Source: Sphingomonas caeni (GTDB taxonomy: Bacteria; Pseudomonadota; Alphaproteobacteria; Sphingomonadales; Sphingomonadaceae). Taken from it: 64,000 nt of DNA. The notes under the pieces are model-generated. The model was not told the DNA's origin and ran no database searches. It saw only the letters and a program-made list of their open reading frames with translations. The position numbers and the translations under genes were made by a program. Shown here piece by piece: positions 56,115-64,000 of the stretch (position 1 is its first letter; each line of letters opens with the position of its first letter). Where the stretch lies: positions 85,099 to 149,098 of the forward strand of contig NZ_JAPDOK010000009.1 of the NCBI RefSeq assembly GCF_026013415.1, read 5' to 3'.

Positions 56115-56782
56115 TCTCCACGCTCCGTACCCTCTTCGCGGCGAGCGGCCGCCGGCTCCAGGGCGACACCCAGGGCGTCGCGCTGCTCGAATTCGCGCTG
56201 ACGCTGCCGCTCTTGCTGCTGCTGAGCCTGACCGGCGCCGAGCTGACCAATTACATCACCACCAAGATGCGCATCAGCCAGATCTCGCTCCACCTCGCCG
56301 ATAACGCCGCGCGGATCGGAGCGGGCAGCCAGCTGTCGGTCAAGACGATCACCGAATCCGACATCAACGACCTGTTCATCGGCGCCAACCTGCAATCGGG
56401 CGAACTCGGGCTGCAGACCTATGGCCGGATCATCCTGTCGAGCGTCGAGCCGGTGGCCAATCCGAACACCAACAGCAAATACAAGATCGCGTGGCAGCGC
56501 TGCTACGGCGCCAAGACGGCGCATGCCTCGACCTATGGCACCGCAGGCCAGACCAACCTCAACGGCGTCGGCCCCGCCGGCCGCCAGACGATCGCGCCCG
56601 AAGGCGGCGTGGCGATGTTCGTCGAGGTCTATTACGAATATCAGCCACTGGTGAAGGCTTCGCTCGCACCCACCAGCAGCTTTACCGAGATCGCCTCGAT
56701 GATGGTCCGCGACCGCCGCGATACGACGGGCGGGACCAATGGCGTTTATCAGGTGGCGGGGGTCACGCCTTCCAGCTGCTGA
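56111..56782 (+). CDS. TadE-like pilus assembly protein 2
   Basis: A 223-residue protein with the helix QGVALLEFALTLPLLLLLSLTGAELTNYI and Glu27 at the conserved site. The C-terminal domain is beta-rich and ends in Cys. The GTG at 56111 is chosen for its overlap with the TadE-like 1 stop. An in-frame TTG at 56105 is an alternative. With the two genes before it, it makes a TadG/TadE/TadE set without the ATPase, secretin or prepilin peptidase genes in this window. Confidence 0.85.
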   Translation: MISTLRTLFAASGRRLQGDTQGVALLEFALTLPLLLLLSLTGAELTNYITTKMRISQISLHLADNAARIGAGSQLSVKTITESDINDLFIGANLQSGELGLQTYGRIILSSVEPVANPNTNSKYKIAWQRCYGAKTAHASTYGTAGQTNLNGVGPAGRQTIAPEGGVAMFVEVYYEYQPLVKASLAPTSSFTEIASMMVRDRRDTTGGTNGVYQVAGVTPSSC

Positions 56783-56856
56783 CCAACTCTTCTTTCCGGT
56801 GTAGGTAACGAGTCGCAGTTCGACTTTACCGTTTCTTGACACCGGGAGGGGTTATC

Positions 56857-57492
56857 ATGGCAATTGGAAGCGCGCAGCCTGCCGTCAGCGGGTCGCTGGG
56901 GTTCGACATCGATAGCCAGCTCTCGGCCGCGCAGGTCACGTCCTTCGTCCAGCAGGGCTATAAATTCTGCGTGCGCTATGTCCCCCTTTCCGGCGCGCCC
57001 GACTCGACCGACCTGTCGGCGGCCGAGGTCGAAACGATCATCGCGGGCGGGCTCGCGCTGATGGTGGTGCAGCACGTCTCGGAGCCCGGCTGGACGCCGA
57101 CCGCCACGCTCGGCACGCAATATGGCAGCACCGCTGCCGATGCCGTGCAGGCGGCCGGTGTGGTGCCGGGCGTGACGCTCTGGCTCGATCTCGAAGGCGT
57201 GGCCTCGGGCGTCCCGGCGAGCGACGTTACCGCCTATTGCAACGCCTGGTTCGCGGCGGTGTCCGCGGGGGGCTATGAGCCCGGCATCTATGTGGGGAGC
57301 TCAGCGGTGCTCGCCGCCGACCAGCTTTATTCGGACCTCAACACCCAGCATTACTGGCAAGGCGCTGGGGACGTCCCTGCGGTCGCCTATCGCGGCTATC
57401 AGATGCTCCAGACGCTCTACGACAATGAGATCGACCAGGACCGGATCACCGAGGACTTTCTCGGGGGATTGCCGACCTGGATGATCGGCTGA
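56857..57492 (+). CDS. DUF1906 glycoside-hydrolase-like protein
   Basis: A 211-residue TIM-barrel protein of the DUF1906 (Rv2525c-like) family. Family positions are SLGFDIDSQLSAAQVTSFVQ at the start, VVQHVSEP, TLWLDLEGVASGVP, EPGIYVGSS, and the C-terminal YQMLQTLYDNEIDQDRI. There is no signal peptide by eye. Similar domains are thought to act on cell walls or be Tat-exported, but activity is unproven. The ATG at 56857 has GGGAGGG upstream. It lies 74 bases after the TadE-like pair in the same direction. Confidence 0.85.
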   Translation: MAIGSAQPAVSGSLGFDIDSQLSAAQVTSFVQQGYKFCVRYVPLSGAPDSTDLSAAEVETIIAGGLALMVVQHVSEPGWTPTATLGTQYGSTAADAVQAAGVVPGVTLWLDLEGVASGVPASDVTAYCNAWFAAVSAGGYEPGIYVGSSAVLAADQLYSDLNTQHYWQGAGDVPAVAYRGYQMLQTLYDNEIDQDRITEDFLGGLPTWMIG

Positions 57493-57523
57493 GGCATCCA
57501 CGCCGGGCGCCTTTGATGGAATC

Positions 57524-57604
57524 GTCATCCCCGGCGAAAGCCGGGACCCAGAGCCGCGAACAGCGTCGCCTGTTGTCCTGGGTCCCGGCTTTCGCCGGGA
57601 TGAC
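57524..57604. repeat. Palindromic intergenic repeat, family B, copy 3
   Basis: GTCATCCCCGGCGAAAGCCG at the left, complement CGGCTTTCGCCGGGATGAC at the right, enclosing GACCCAGAG...CCTGGGTC. It lies between convergent DUF1906 and pdhB genes, the same context as copy 2 at 51998-52077. Confidence 0.88.
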
Positions 57605-57634
57605 GGTTAGTAGTCAGAGCCGATCGGCGAAATT

Positions 57635-59029
57635 CTACCGGTACGTCACCTTCTTCACCGCGCTCACCACCCGCGCCGCATCGACCAGCGCGAGCTTCTC
57701 GAGGTTCGCGGCATAGGGCAGCGGCACGTCCTCGTTGGTGACGCGCAGCACCGGGGCGTCGAGATCGTCGAAGCCCTGCTCCATCGCCACCGCGACGATC
57801 TCGCTCGCGATCGAGCAGACCGGCCAGCCTTCCTCGACCACCACCATGCGGTTGGTCTTCTTCAGGCTCTCGAGCACCGTCGCGGTATCGAGCGGGCGCA
57901 GCGTGCGCAGGTCGACGACCTCGGCATCGATCCCCTCGCCGGCTAGCGTCTCGGCGGCATCGAGTGCCACGCCCACGCCGATCGAATAGGAGACGATCGT
58001 CACATCCTTGCCCGGCCGCACGATCCGGGCCTTGCCGATCGGCAGGACCCAGTCGTCGAGCTTCGGGACCTCGAAGTTGCGCCCGTAGAGCAGCTCATTC
58101 TCGAGGAAGACCACCGGATCCTCGCTGCGGATCGCCGCCTTGAGCAGCCCCTTGGCGTCCGAGGCGTCATAGGGCGCGATCACGATCAGCCCGGGGACGC
58201 TGGCATACCAGGGCCCGTAATTCTGCGAATGCTGCGCGCCGACGCGGCTCGCGGCGCCGTTGGGCCCGCGGAACACGATCGGGCAGCGCATCTGCCCGCC
58301 CGACATATAGTTGGTCTTGGCGGCCGAATTGATGATGTGATCGATCGCCTGCATCGCGAAGTTGAAGGTCATGAACTCGACGATCGGACGCAGCCCGCCC
58401 ATCGCCGCGCCCGTGCCGACGCCCGCAAAGCCATATTCGGTGATCGGCGTGTCGATCACGCGCTTGGCGCCGAATTCCTCGAGCAGCCCCTGCGTCACCT
58501 TGTACGCGCCCTGATATTCGGCGACTTCCTCGCCCATCACGAACACGCGCGGATCCGCGCGCATTTCCTCGGCCATGGCGTCGCGCAGCGCCTCGCGCAG
58601 CGTGACCTTGACCATCTCGGTGCCCGCGGGGACTTCGGGATCGGCGACGGTCGCGGCCTTGTCGCTGACGAGCTTGGCGGTGCCGCTCTCGGCCTTTTTC
58701 GGGCCGCCATCCTCGCCGGCGGCGGGTTCGGGCGCGGGGGCCGGAGTGGGCGCAGGCGCAGGCGCCGCAGCGGTGGAGGCGTCCTCCCCCTCGCCCGCGA
58801 TCAGCGCGATCACCGTGCCGACCTTGACGTTATCGGTGCCCTCGGGAACGAGGATCTGCGCGATCGTGCCCTCATCGACCGCCTCGAATTCCATCGTCGC
58901 CTTGTCGGTCTCGATCTCGGCCATGATGTCGCCGGACTTCACGACATCGCCTTGCTTGACGAGCCATTTGGCGAGCGTGCCCTCTTCCATGGTGGGCGAC
59001 AGCGCCGGCATCTTGAGTTCGATCGCCAT
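57635..59029 (-). CDS. pdhB: Pyruvate dehydrogenase E1 component beta subunit with N-terminal lipoyl domain
   Basis: A 464-residue subunit of the pyruvate dehydrogenase complex. Residues 1-80 are a lipoyl domain with the modified Lys43 in ETDKATME, then an Ala/Pro/Glu linker (about 85-130) and the E1-beta transketolase-like domains (about 140-464). The E1 part includes [20 protein letters not shown] and [12 protein letters not shown]. The lipoyl-E1-beta fusion is standard in alphaproteobacteria. It is one base downstream of pdhA. LipA at 5136 supplies lipoate. Confidence 0.96.
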   Translation of the reverse strand: MAIELKMPALSPTMEEGTLAKWLVKQGDVVKSGDIMAEIETDKATMEFEAVDEGTIAQILVPEGTDNVKVGTVIALIAGEGEDASTAAAPAPAPTPAPAPEPAAGEDGGPKKAESGTAKLVSDKAATVADPEVPAGTEMVKVTLREALRDAMAEEMRADPRVFVMGEEVAEYQGAYKVTQGLLEEFGAKRVIDTPITEYGFAGVGTGAAMGGLRPIVEFMTFNFAMQAIDHIINSAAKTNYMSGGQMRCPIVFRGPNGAASRVGAQHSQNYGPWYASVPGLIVIAPYDASDAKGLLKAAIRSEDPVVFLENELLYGRNFEVPKLDDWVLPIGKARIVRPGKDVTIVSYSIGVGVALDAAETLAGEGIDAEVVDLRTLRPLDTATVLESLKKTNRMVVVEEGWPVCSIASEIVAVAMEQGFDDLDAPVLRVTNEDVPLPYAANLEKLALVDAARVVSAVKKVTYR

Positions 59030-59030
59030 C

Positions 59031-60080
59031 TCAATAGGTCTCCACCAGCACGTCGGTGTACAGTTCGGCCGCGTCGGGCTCGGGGGTCTGCTCGGCGAAA
59101 TCGGCGGCTTCGGCGACGATCTTGCGGATCTCGGCCTCGATCGGCTTGAGCTGCTCCTCGGTGACCTTGAACCCCTCGAGCTCGCGCTTCACCGCCTCGA
59201 TCGGATCGGACTTGTCGCGGACCGCCTGGACCTCCTCGCGGCTGCGATATTTGGCGGGATCGGACATCGAGTGACCCCGGTACCGGTACGTCTTCATCTC
59301 GAGGATGATCGGCCCCTTGCCGCTGCGCACCCACTTCAGCGCTTCCTCGGCCGCGCCGCGGCAGGCGAGCACGTCCATCCCGTCGACCTGGATGCCCGGA
59401 ATGCGGAAGCTCTCGCCGCGCTTGTACAGCTGGTCCTCGGCCGAGGAGCGGTTGACCGAGGTGCCCATGGCGTACTGGTTGTTCTCGATCACATAGATGA
59501 TCGGGAGCTTCCACAGCTCGGCCATGTTGAAGGACTCGTAGACCTGGCCCTGGTTCGCCGCGCCGTCGCCGAAATAGGCCATCGCGACGCCGCCATCCTC
59601 GTTATATTTGTGCGCGAAGGCGAGCCCGGTGCCGAGCGAGACCTGCGCGCCGACGATGCCATGGCCGCCATAGAATTTATGCTCGGTCGAAAACATGTGC
59701 ATCGAGCCGCCCTTGCCGCGGCTGATCCCCGCCGCGCGGCCGGTCAGCTCGGCCATGATCACCTTGGGATCGATGCCGTATGCGAGCATATGGCCGTGAT
59801 CGCGATAGCCGGTGATCACGCTGTCGGTATCGCCGTTGAGCGCCGACTGGAGCCCGACCGCGACCGCTTCCTGGCCGATATAGAGGTGGCAGAAGCCGCC
59901 GATGAAGCCCAGCCCGTAAAGCTGGCCCGCTTTCTCCTCGAAGCGGCGGATCAGCAGCATCTGCCGATACAGTTGCAGCAATTCTTCCTTGGTTGCCTTG
60001 TACCGTTCTGGTTCGTTGGGCCGTTCGCGGTTGGATACGGCGGGTACGGCGGACGCTTTCTTGGCCGGCGATTTTGCCAC
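59031..60080 (-). CDS. pdhA: Pyruvate dehydrogenase E1 component alpha subunit
   Basis: A 349-residue thiamine diphosphate-binding subunit that decarboxylates pyruvate. The cofactor motif starts [20 protein letters not shown] and ends IYVIENN. Other signatures are [20 protein letters not shown] and the phosphorylation-loop region [13 protein letters not shown]. An Ala/Lys/Pro-rich N-terminal extension (residues 1-30) precedes the family core. It lies 127 bases downstream of the FtsB-like gene and is probably in the eno-ftsB-pdhAB transcription unit or has its own promoter in that gap. Confidence 0.96.
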   Translation of the reverse strand: MAKSPAKKASAVPAVSNRERPNEPERYKATKEELLQLYRQMLLIRRFEEKAGQLYGLGFIGGFCHLYIGQEAVAVGLQSALNGDTDSVITGYRDHGHMLAYGIDPKVIMAELTGRAAGISRGKGGSMHMFSTEHKFYGGHGIVGAQVSLGTGLAFAHKYNEDGGVAMAYFGDGAANQGQVYESFNMAELWKLPIIYVIENNQYAMGTSVNRSSAEDQLYKRGESFRIPGIQVDGMDVLACRGAAEEALKWVRSGKGPIILEMKTYRYRGHSMSDPAKYRSREEVQAVRDKSDPIEAVKRELEGFKVTEEQLKPIEAEIRKIVAEAADFAEQTPEPDAAELYTDVLVETY

Positions 60081-60207
60081 GTGCTCGAAATCCTCATCCC
60101 GGGGAGGGTCAGGCGGGCGCTATAAGCGTGTTTTCATGCCCCGCGCAACTCAACGCGCAGCGACGCCGCGCGTTCATGCGCGAGCGCCAAGCCATTGGTG
60201 ACAGCGG

Positions 60208-60528
60208 TTACTTCTTCTTGAGCGGGACGATGATTTCGCCGGGCCGCGCGACGTTGAGATTCTTGCGCAGCAGCTCCTCGACCATGTCGGGATCGGCGCC
60301 CTTGCGGGGGTCGAGCAGGTTGACATGGTTCTGCAGCTCGCCCTGGCGCTTCTCGAGCACCGCGAGCTCGGCGGTGCGCGCCGCGACGTCGCGCTTGACG
60401 TCCTTGAGCGCGAGTACGCCGTTCGGCCCCATCACCGCGTACCAGGCGAAGAAGCCCATGGTGCACAGCGCCAGCGCGGGCGGACCCGCGCTGCGAAGGA
60501 TGGTCTTGATCGGTGAACTGCGCCCCAT
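60208..60528 (-). CDS. FtsB/DivIC-type septum formation initiator
   Basis: A 106-residue bitopic membrane protein with one membrane segment (about residues 16-34), a coiled coil (about 43-72, including AARTAELAVLEKRQGELQN) and the C-terminal DMVEELLRKNLNVARPGEIIV motif of the family. By family, FtsB bridges FtsL and FtsQ in the divisome. It sits between eno and pdhA, as in many alphaproteobacteria. A perfect TTAA-N7-TTAA site lies 50 bases upstream of the start. Confidence 0.88.
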   Translation of the reverse strand: MGRSSPIKTILRSAGPPALALCTMGFFAWYAVMGPNGVLALKDVKRDVAARTAELAVLEKRQGELQNHVNLLDPRKGADPDMVEELLRKNLNVARPGEIIVPLKKK

Positions 60529-60577
60529 GGGTCCGATTCTTGCCTAATCAACAGGGTTAATCAAGCAGTATCGCTAC

Positions 60578-60592
60578 TTAACATACGCTTAA
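60578..60592. promoter_or_regulatory. Consensus CtrA binding motif (TTAA-N7-TTAA)
   Basis: TTAACATACGCTTAA matches the CtrA consensus at all eight bases. It is 50 bases upstream of the FtsB-like start and just after the eno gene end. In alphaproteobacteria CtrA times cell-division genes, so this position makes sense. Binding is inferred only from the motif. Confidence 0.6.
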
Positions 60593-60650
60593 GGGGTGAT
60601 TTAGGGTTTCCCGAGCCAGTACTCCCGCGAAAGCAGGAGCACCCGGAGGC

Positions 60651-61940
<1,290 letters not shown>

Positions 61941-62024
61941 CTACATCTGGAGGCAAGCAATGGCCTCGGCGCGCGGGCGAGCCTCTAACCGCTTCGCTGC
62001 GCCGCGGCAAACTGGATCGCCGAT

Positions 62025-62050
62025 GGAACCGGGCCGGGCGTGTTTTGGTT
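62025..62050 (+). promoter_or_regulatory. EcfG-type general stress promoter candidate
   Basis: GGAACC at 62025-62030 and GTT at 62048-62050 are separated by 17 bases, the pattern of the alphaproteobacterial EcfG promoter (GGAAC at -35, NGTT at -10). It ends 30 bases upstream of the YqjD-like start at 62081. It is consistent with the stress-related type of operon that follows. Confidence 0.6.
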
Positions 62051-62080
62051 CTAGCTGCGAAACGTAGGAAGGGCTTCCCG

Positions 62081-62563
62081 ATGGCTAAGAAACCGACGCC
62101 AACCAGTGATTTGAGCGACTCGCTGATCCTCGATGCCGAGGAGGTCGCCACCGAGACAAAGAAGTCCGCCGCCGACACGATCCGCGAGGAAGCCGGCAAG
62201 CTCGGCAGCCAGGCCGCGGAGCGCGCCCGCGCCTTTGCCGGCGAGGGCAAGGACAAGGCATCGGGCGCGCTCGATGAGGTCGCCAAGATGCTTCACGGCG
62301 CGGCGGGCGACGTCGATGAGCGGCTCGGCAGCGATTATGGCCGCTATGCCCGCTCGGCCGCCGAGGGCATTTCGGGTTTCGCCGACACGCTGCGCGGCAA
62401 GCAGGTCGACGATCTGATCGACGACGCCACCGCATTTGTGAAGAAGAGCCCGGTGATCGCGATCGGCACCGCCGCCGCGATCGGCTTCGTGCTGGCGCGG
62501 CTCATCAAGTCGGGGATCGATGCCGCCGCCGATCTTGGCGACGCCGACGACGGCAAGGCCTGA
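62081..62563 (+). CDS. YqjD/DUF883-like membrane-anchored stress protein
   Basis: A 160-residue protein, helical and charged at the N-terminus (about 1-120, Ala/Glu/Lys/Arg-rich), with a C-terminal hydrophobic segment (about 123-147, SPVIAIGTAAAIGFVLARLIKSG). This layout, ending in a GxxxGxxx-type anchor, matches DUF883/YqjD proteins, whose E. coli members bind ribosomes at the membrane in stationary phase. The ATG at 62081 has AGGAAGGG upstream. An EcfG-like promoter precedes it. It is the first gene of a four-gene set. Confidence 0.8.
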   Translation: MAKKPTPTSDLSDSLILDAEEVATETKKSAADTIREEAGKLGSQAAERARAFAGEGKDKASGALDEVAKMLHGAAGDVDERLGSDYGRYARSAAEGISGFADTLRGKQVDDLIDDATAFVKKSPVIAIGTAAAIGFVLARLIKSGIDAAADLGDADDGKA

Positions 62564-62579
62564 GCGGATCGACCGGGGG

Positions 62580-62933
62580 GTGGCCGAAACCGAACCAGAC
62601 AGCGAATCCGGCGACGAGAGCCTTGGCGATCTGTTCGGAAGGCTGGTCGATGACGCCAAGGGCTTCGGCCAGGCCGAGGTCGATTATTACCGGACGCTCG
62701 TCCGCGAGCGCCTGCGCGCCGCCAAGGCGAGTCTGTGGATGGGAGCGGTGGCGATGTCGCTCGCGCTCGCCGCGTCGGTCGCCCTGGTGGTCGGGCTGGT
62801 GTTCACCCTCGCGCCCTATGTGGGCCCGGGATGGGCGACGTTGATCGTGGTGAGTGTCGCGCTCTCGCTGGCGAGCCTGATGGGCTGGCTGGCATGGCAG
62901 CAGATCAAGCGCGTGATGGGAGAGCTCCCCTGA
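62580..62933 (+). CDS. YqjE/phage-holin-like membrane protein
   Basis: A 117-residue protein with an acidic N-terminus, an amphipathic stretch (RLVDDAKGFGQAEVDYYRTLVRERLRAAK) and two membrane segments (about residues 54-78 and 82-103). It matches the YqjE/putative Actinobacterial holin-X family, typically encoded next to YqjD. The GTG at 62580 follows a G-rich stretch that can serve as a Shine-Dalgarno site. A start at 62520 would overlap the previous gene and is less likely. Confidence 0.8.
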   Translation: MAETEPDSESGDESLGDLFGRLVDDAKGFGQAEVDYYRTLVRERLRAAKASLWMGAVAMSLALAASVALVVGLVFTLAPYVGPGWATLIVVSVALSLASLMGWLAWQQIKRVMGELP

Positions 62934-63301
62934 AATACACGCCCGCCCATGTCGCCGCAGCCGAGGCCCGTGCCGGCGAGGCGCGCGCGCGGCTGCTCGG
63001 CACGCTGGGCGAGATCCAGCAGCGGCTGCGCCCCTCGACGCTCGCGCAGGACGCGGTCGAGAGCGCCGCCGCCGGAGTCGCCACCGTCGCGCGCAAGGGC
63101 GCCGATGCGGTGCGCAAGCGGCCGGTCGCGCTCGCCGCGGTGGCGGGCGGGATCGGGCTCGTCATGGCGCGCGGTTGGATCGCCGATATCTTCAGGCGCG
63201 GGGATGCAACCCAGTCCCGGCCCGATAGTTTGAGACCGAAACGCGTGCGTAGAGCGAAAGGACCGTCGACATGCCCACCCGCAAAGCCTCCGATCCGCTG
63301 A
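62930..63301 (+). CDS. DUF3618-like protein with a CTG start
   Basis: A 123-residue protein whose family homology begins at KYTPAHVAAAEARAGEARARL, directly after a CTG at 62930. No ATG, GTG or TTG in frame gives a better start. GGGAG at 62918-62922 is a well-placed Shine-Dalgarno site and the CTG overlaps the previous stop (CTGA). It has the DUF3618 signature GTLGEIQQRLRPSTLAQDA and a hydrophobic segment near residues 66-84. Residues after about 90 run on into the next gene's start region and may be poorly conserved. Confidence 0.75.
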   Translation: MKYTPAHVAAAEARAGEARARLLGTLGEIQQRLRPSTLAQDAVESAAAGVATVARKGADAVRKRPVALAAVAGGIGLVMARGWIADIFRRGDATQSRPDSLRPKRVRRAKGPSTCPPAKPPIR

Positions 63302-63573
63302 GCGAGAACCCGCTGGCCTTGCTCGCGGGCGGCGTCGCGCTGGGGGTGCTGATCGGCGTGCTGCTCCCGCGCGTCGCCAAGGAGCGCGAGCTGCTCGATC
63401 CCGTCGGCAAGAAGCTCGCCGGCAGCGCGACGGCCGCCGCCAAGGCCGCCAAGGAGGCCGGCAAGGCCGAGATCGACGCGCTGCTCCCCGCCAAGGACGC
63501 CACCCGCGAAAAGGTGTCGCAGCTGATCGAAACCGTGCTCGAGGCCGCGAAGGGCGCCGCGACCAAGGCGTAG
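63271..63573 (+). CDS. Small membrane-associated protein of unknown function (YqjK position)
   Basis: A 100-residue protein with one membrane segment (about residues 15-35, ALLAGGVALGVLIGVLLP), followed by an Ala/Lys-rich amphipathic helix (about 48-100). I do not recognise the family. It overlaps the preceding gene by 31 bases. As the last member of a YqjD-YqjE-DUF3618 set it may play a YqjK-like accessory role, inferred from position only. Confidence 0.65.
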   Translation: MPTRKASDPLSENPLALLAGGVALGVLIGVLLPRVAKERELLDPVGKKLAGSATAAAKAAKEAGKAEIDALLPAKDATREKVSQLIETVLEAAKGAATKA

Positions 63574-63711
63574 CCACCAACTCCGTTCGTGCTGAGTAGA
63601 GACCGGGTAGCTGCGAAGCAGCGTATCGAGGGCTCGTATGGAGAGCTCGGGGCTTGAGCCCAGCCGCATAGCCGCTAAGGGGAGCGCGAACTCCCTCCCC
63701 GGAAGGCCAGC

Positions 63712-63927
63712 ATGAGCAAGCTCCACCTCGTCTTCGGCGGCCGCGTGAGCGACCCGCAGACGCTCGATTTCAAGGACCCGTCGGCGCTCGACGTGGTCGG
63801 CATCTTCCCCGACTATGCCAGCGCAGAGAAAGCGTGGCGCGGCGCCGCGCAGCGCACGGTCGACGATGCCGAGATGAAATATGTCGTGGTCCACCTGCAC
63901 CGGCTGCTGGAGCCGGATCACGGCTAG
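63712..63927 (+). CDS. DUF4170 family small protein
   Basis: A 71-residue cytoplasmic protein with the DUF4170 pattern LHLVFGGRVSDPQTLDFKD, DVVGIFPDYASAEKAWRGAAQ and a C-terminal YVVVHLHRLLEPD. Its function is not known. Homologues are sometimes mislabelled inositol monophosphatase because of proximity to that gene. The 138 bases before it contain a GAGTAGAGAC-type dispersed repeat fragment but no gene that I can support. A transposase tail begins 14 bases after the stop. Confidence 0.85.
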   Translation: MSKLHLVFGGRVSDPQTLDFKDPSALDVVGIFPDYASAEKAWRGAAQRTVDDAEMKYVVVHLHRLLEPDHG

Positions 63928-63940
63928 GACGAATCGACAT

Positions 63941-64000
63941 TCAACGCATCCAGATCATGGCTGCGGCGAGGTGGATGAAGGCGAGGAAGTATGCGGCGCG
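63941..64000 (-). mobile_element. IS5-family-like transposase, C-terminal end (partial)
   Basis: Only the last 19 codons and the stop are inside the window. They read RAAYFLAFIHLAAAMIWMR, which resembles the C-terminus of IS5-family transposases (the D-K-x-A-x-x-FLAFxxLAAxxIW pattern). The insertion sequence would extend beyond 64000. Its end probably lies near 63926-63940, just after the DUF4170 stop, at a CTAG-like site. Confidence 0.6.

Noticed and set aside
62580..62933. Holin-like protein considered as a phage gene
   Set aside because: Its neighbours are YqjD-like and DUF3618 proteins behind a stress-type promoter. This chromosomal context is usual for YqjE-type proteins.
63574..63711. 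Possible small gene or sRNA before the DUF4170 gene
   Set aside because: It contains a fragment resembling a dispersed repeat (GCTGAGTAGAGAC) and no Shine-Dalgarno plus frame or terminator that would support a gene.

Overview
This 64 kb window is high-GC chromosomal DNA from an alphaproteobacterium, most likely a sphingomonad (Sphingomonas or a close relative). I infer this from the fused ispDF gene, the E1-beta pyruvate dehydrogenase subunit with its own lipoyl domain, the ntrB-dusB order, the WalW-type deacetylase, CtrA-like and EcfG-like promoter motifs, and the short palindromic repeats between genes. No rRNA, CRISPR array, replication origin or intact prophage is visible. Most of the window is housekeeping DNA with short intergenic gaps and many ATGA or TGATG stop/start overlaps.

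Layout. 1-7835: ntrC (cut by the window edge), ntrB and dusB on the minus strand; ispDF and cinA on plus; a COQ10-like protein and lipA on minus; beta-carbonic anhydrase, a PepSY-associated-type membrane protein and a DUF805 protein on plus. 7836-12889: a PPK2 kinase, an exported protein and aspS (minus), then rnd and an I78-type inhibitor lipoprotein (plus). 12925-18435: a tightly packed minus-strand operon reading DUF2066-like protein, hda, ppk1, ppx. 18666-26101: purM, purN, a YjbR protein, an inverted-repeat element, an EEP-fold phosphatase coupled to a patatin, small exported proteins, and a GNAT/M28 peptidase pair. 27193-29264 is the most accessory-looking stretch. It holds a lower-GC membrane protein, an unassigned gene and a Uma2 nuclease-fold gene, the last two lying between two copies of the 3' end of ettA. 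29219-41484: ettA, an M28 peptidase, a LysR regulator whose C-terminus comes from a repeat, an esterase lipoprotein, tRNA-Ile2 and tRNA-Pro around a two-gene cassette, a polysaccharide deacetylase, a degenerate histidine kinase, an Lrp regulator and a TPR protein. 41697-46402: three tandem paralogues of a four-cysteine exported family that I cannot assign, then gyrA. 46446-53316: exported Sel1 and EF-hand proteins, small enzymes and trmFO. 53422-57492: a TadG/TadE/TadE pilus-type locus followed by a DUF1906 glycoside-hydrolase-like protein. 57635-64000: pdhB, pdhA, an FtsB-like gene and eno on minus; then a YqjD/YqjE-like stress operon behind an EcfG-like promoter, a DUF4170 gene, and the tail of an IS5-family-like transposase at the edge.

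Functional themes. Polyphosphate is handled by three genes at two loci (ppk1-ppx and ppk2). Envelope biology is prominent, with many small lipoproteins and exported proteins. The best candidates for something undescribed are the tandem four-cysteine paralogues (41697-43547), the Tad-like plus DUF1906 locus (53422-57492), and the remnant island bounded by ettA ends (27941-29264). All assignments are by reading the sequence and recalling families; no database search was run.
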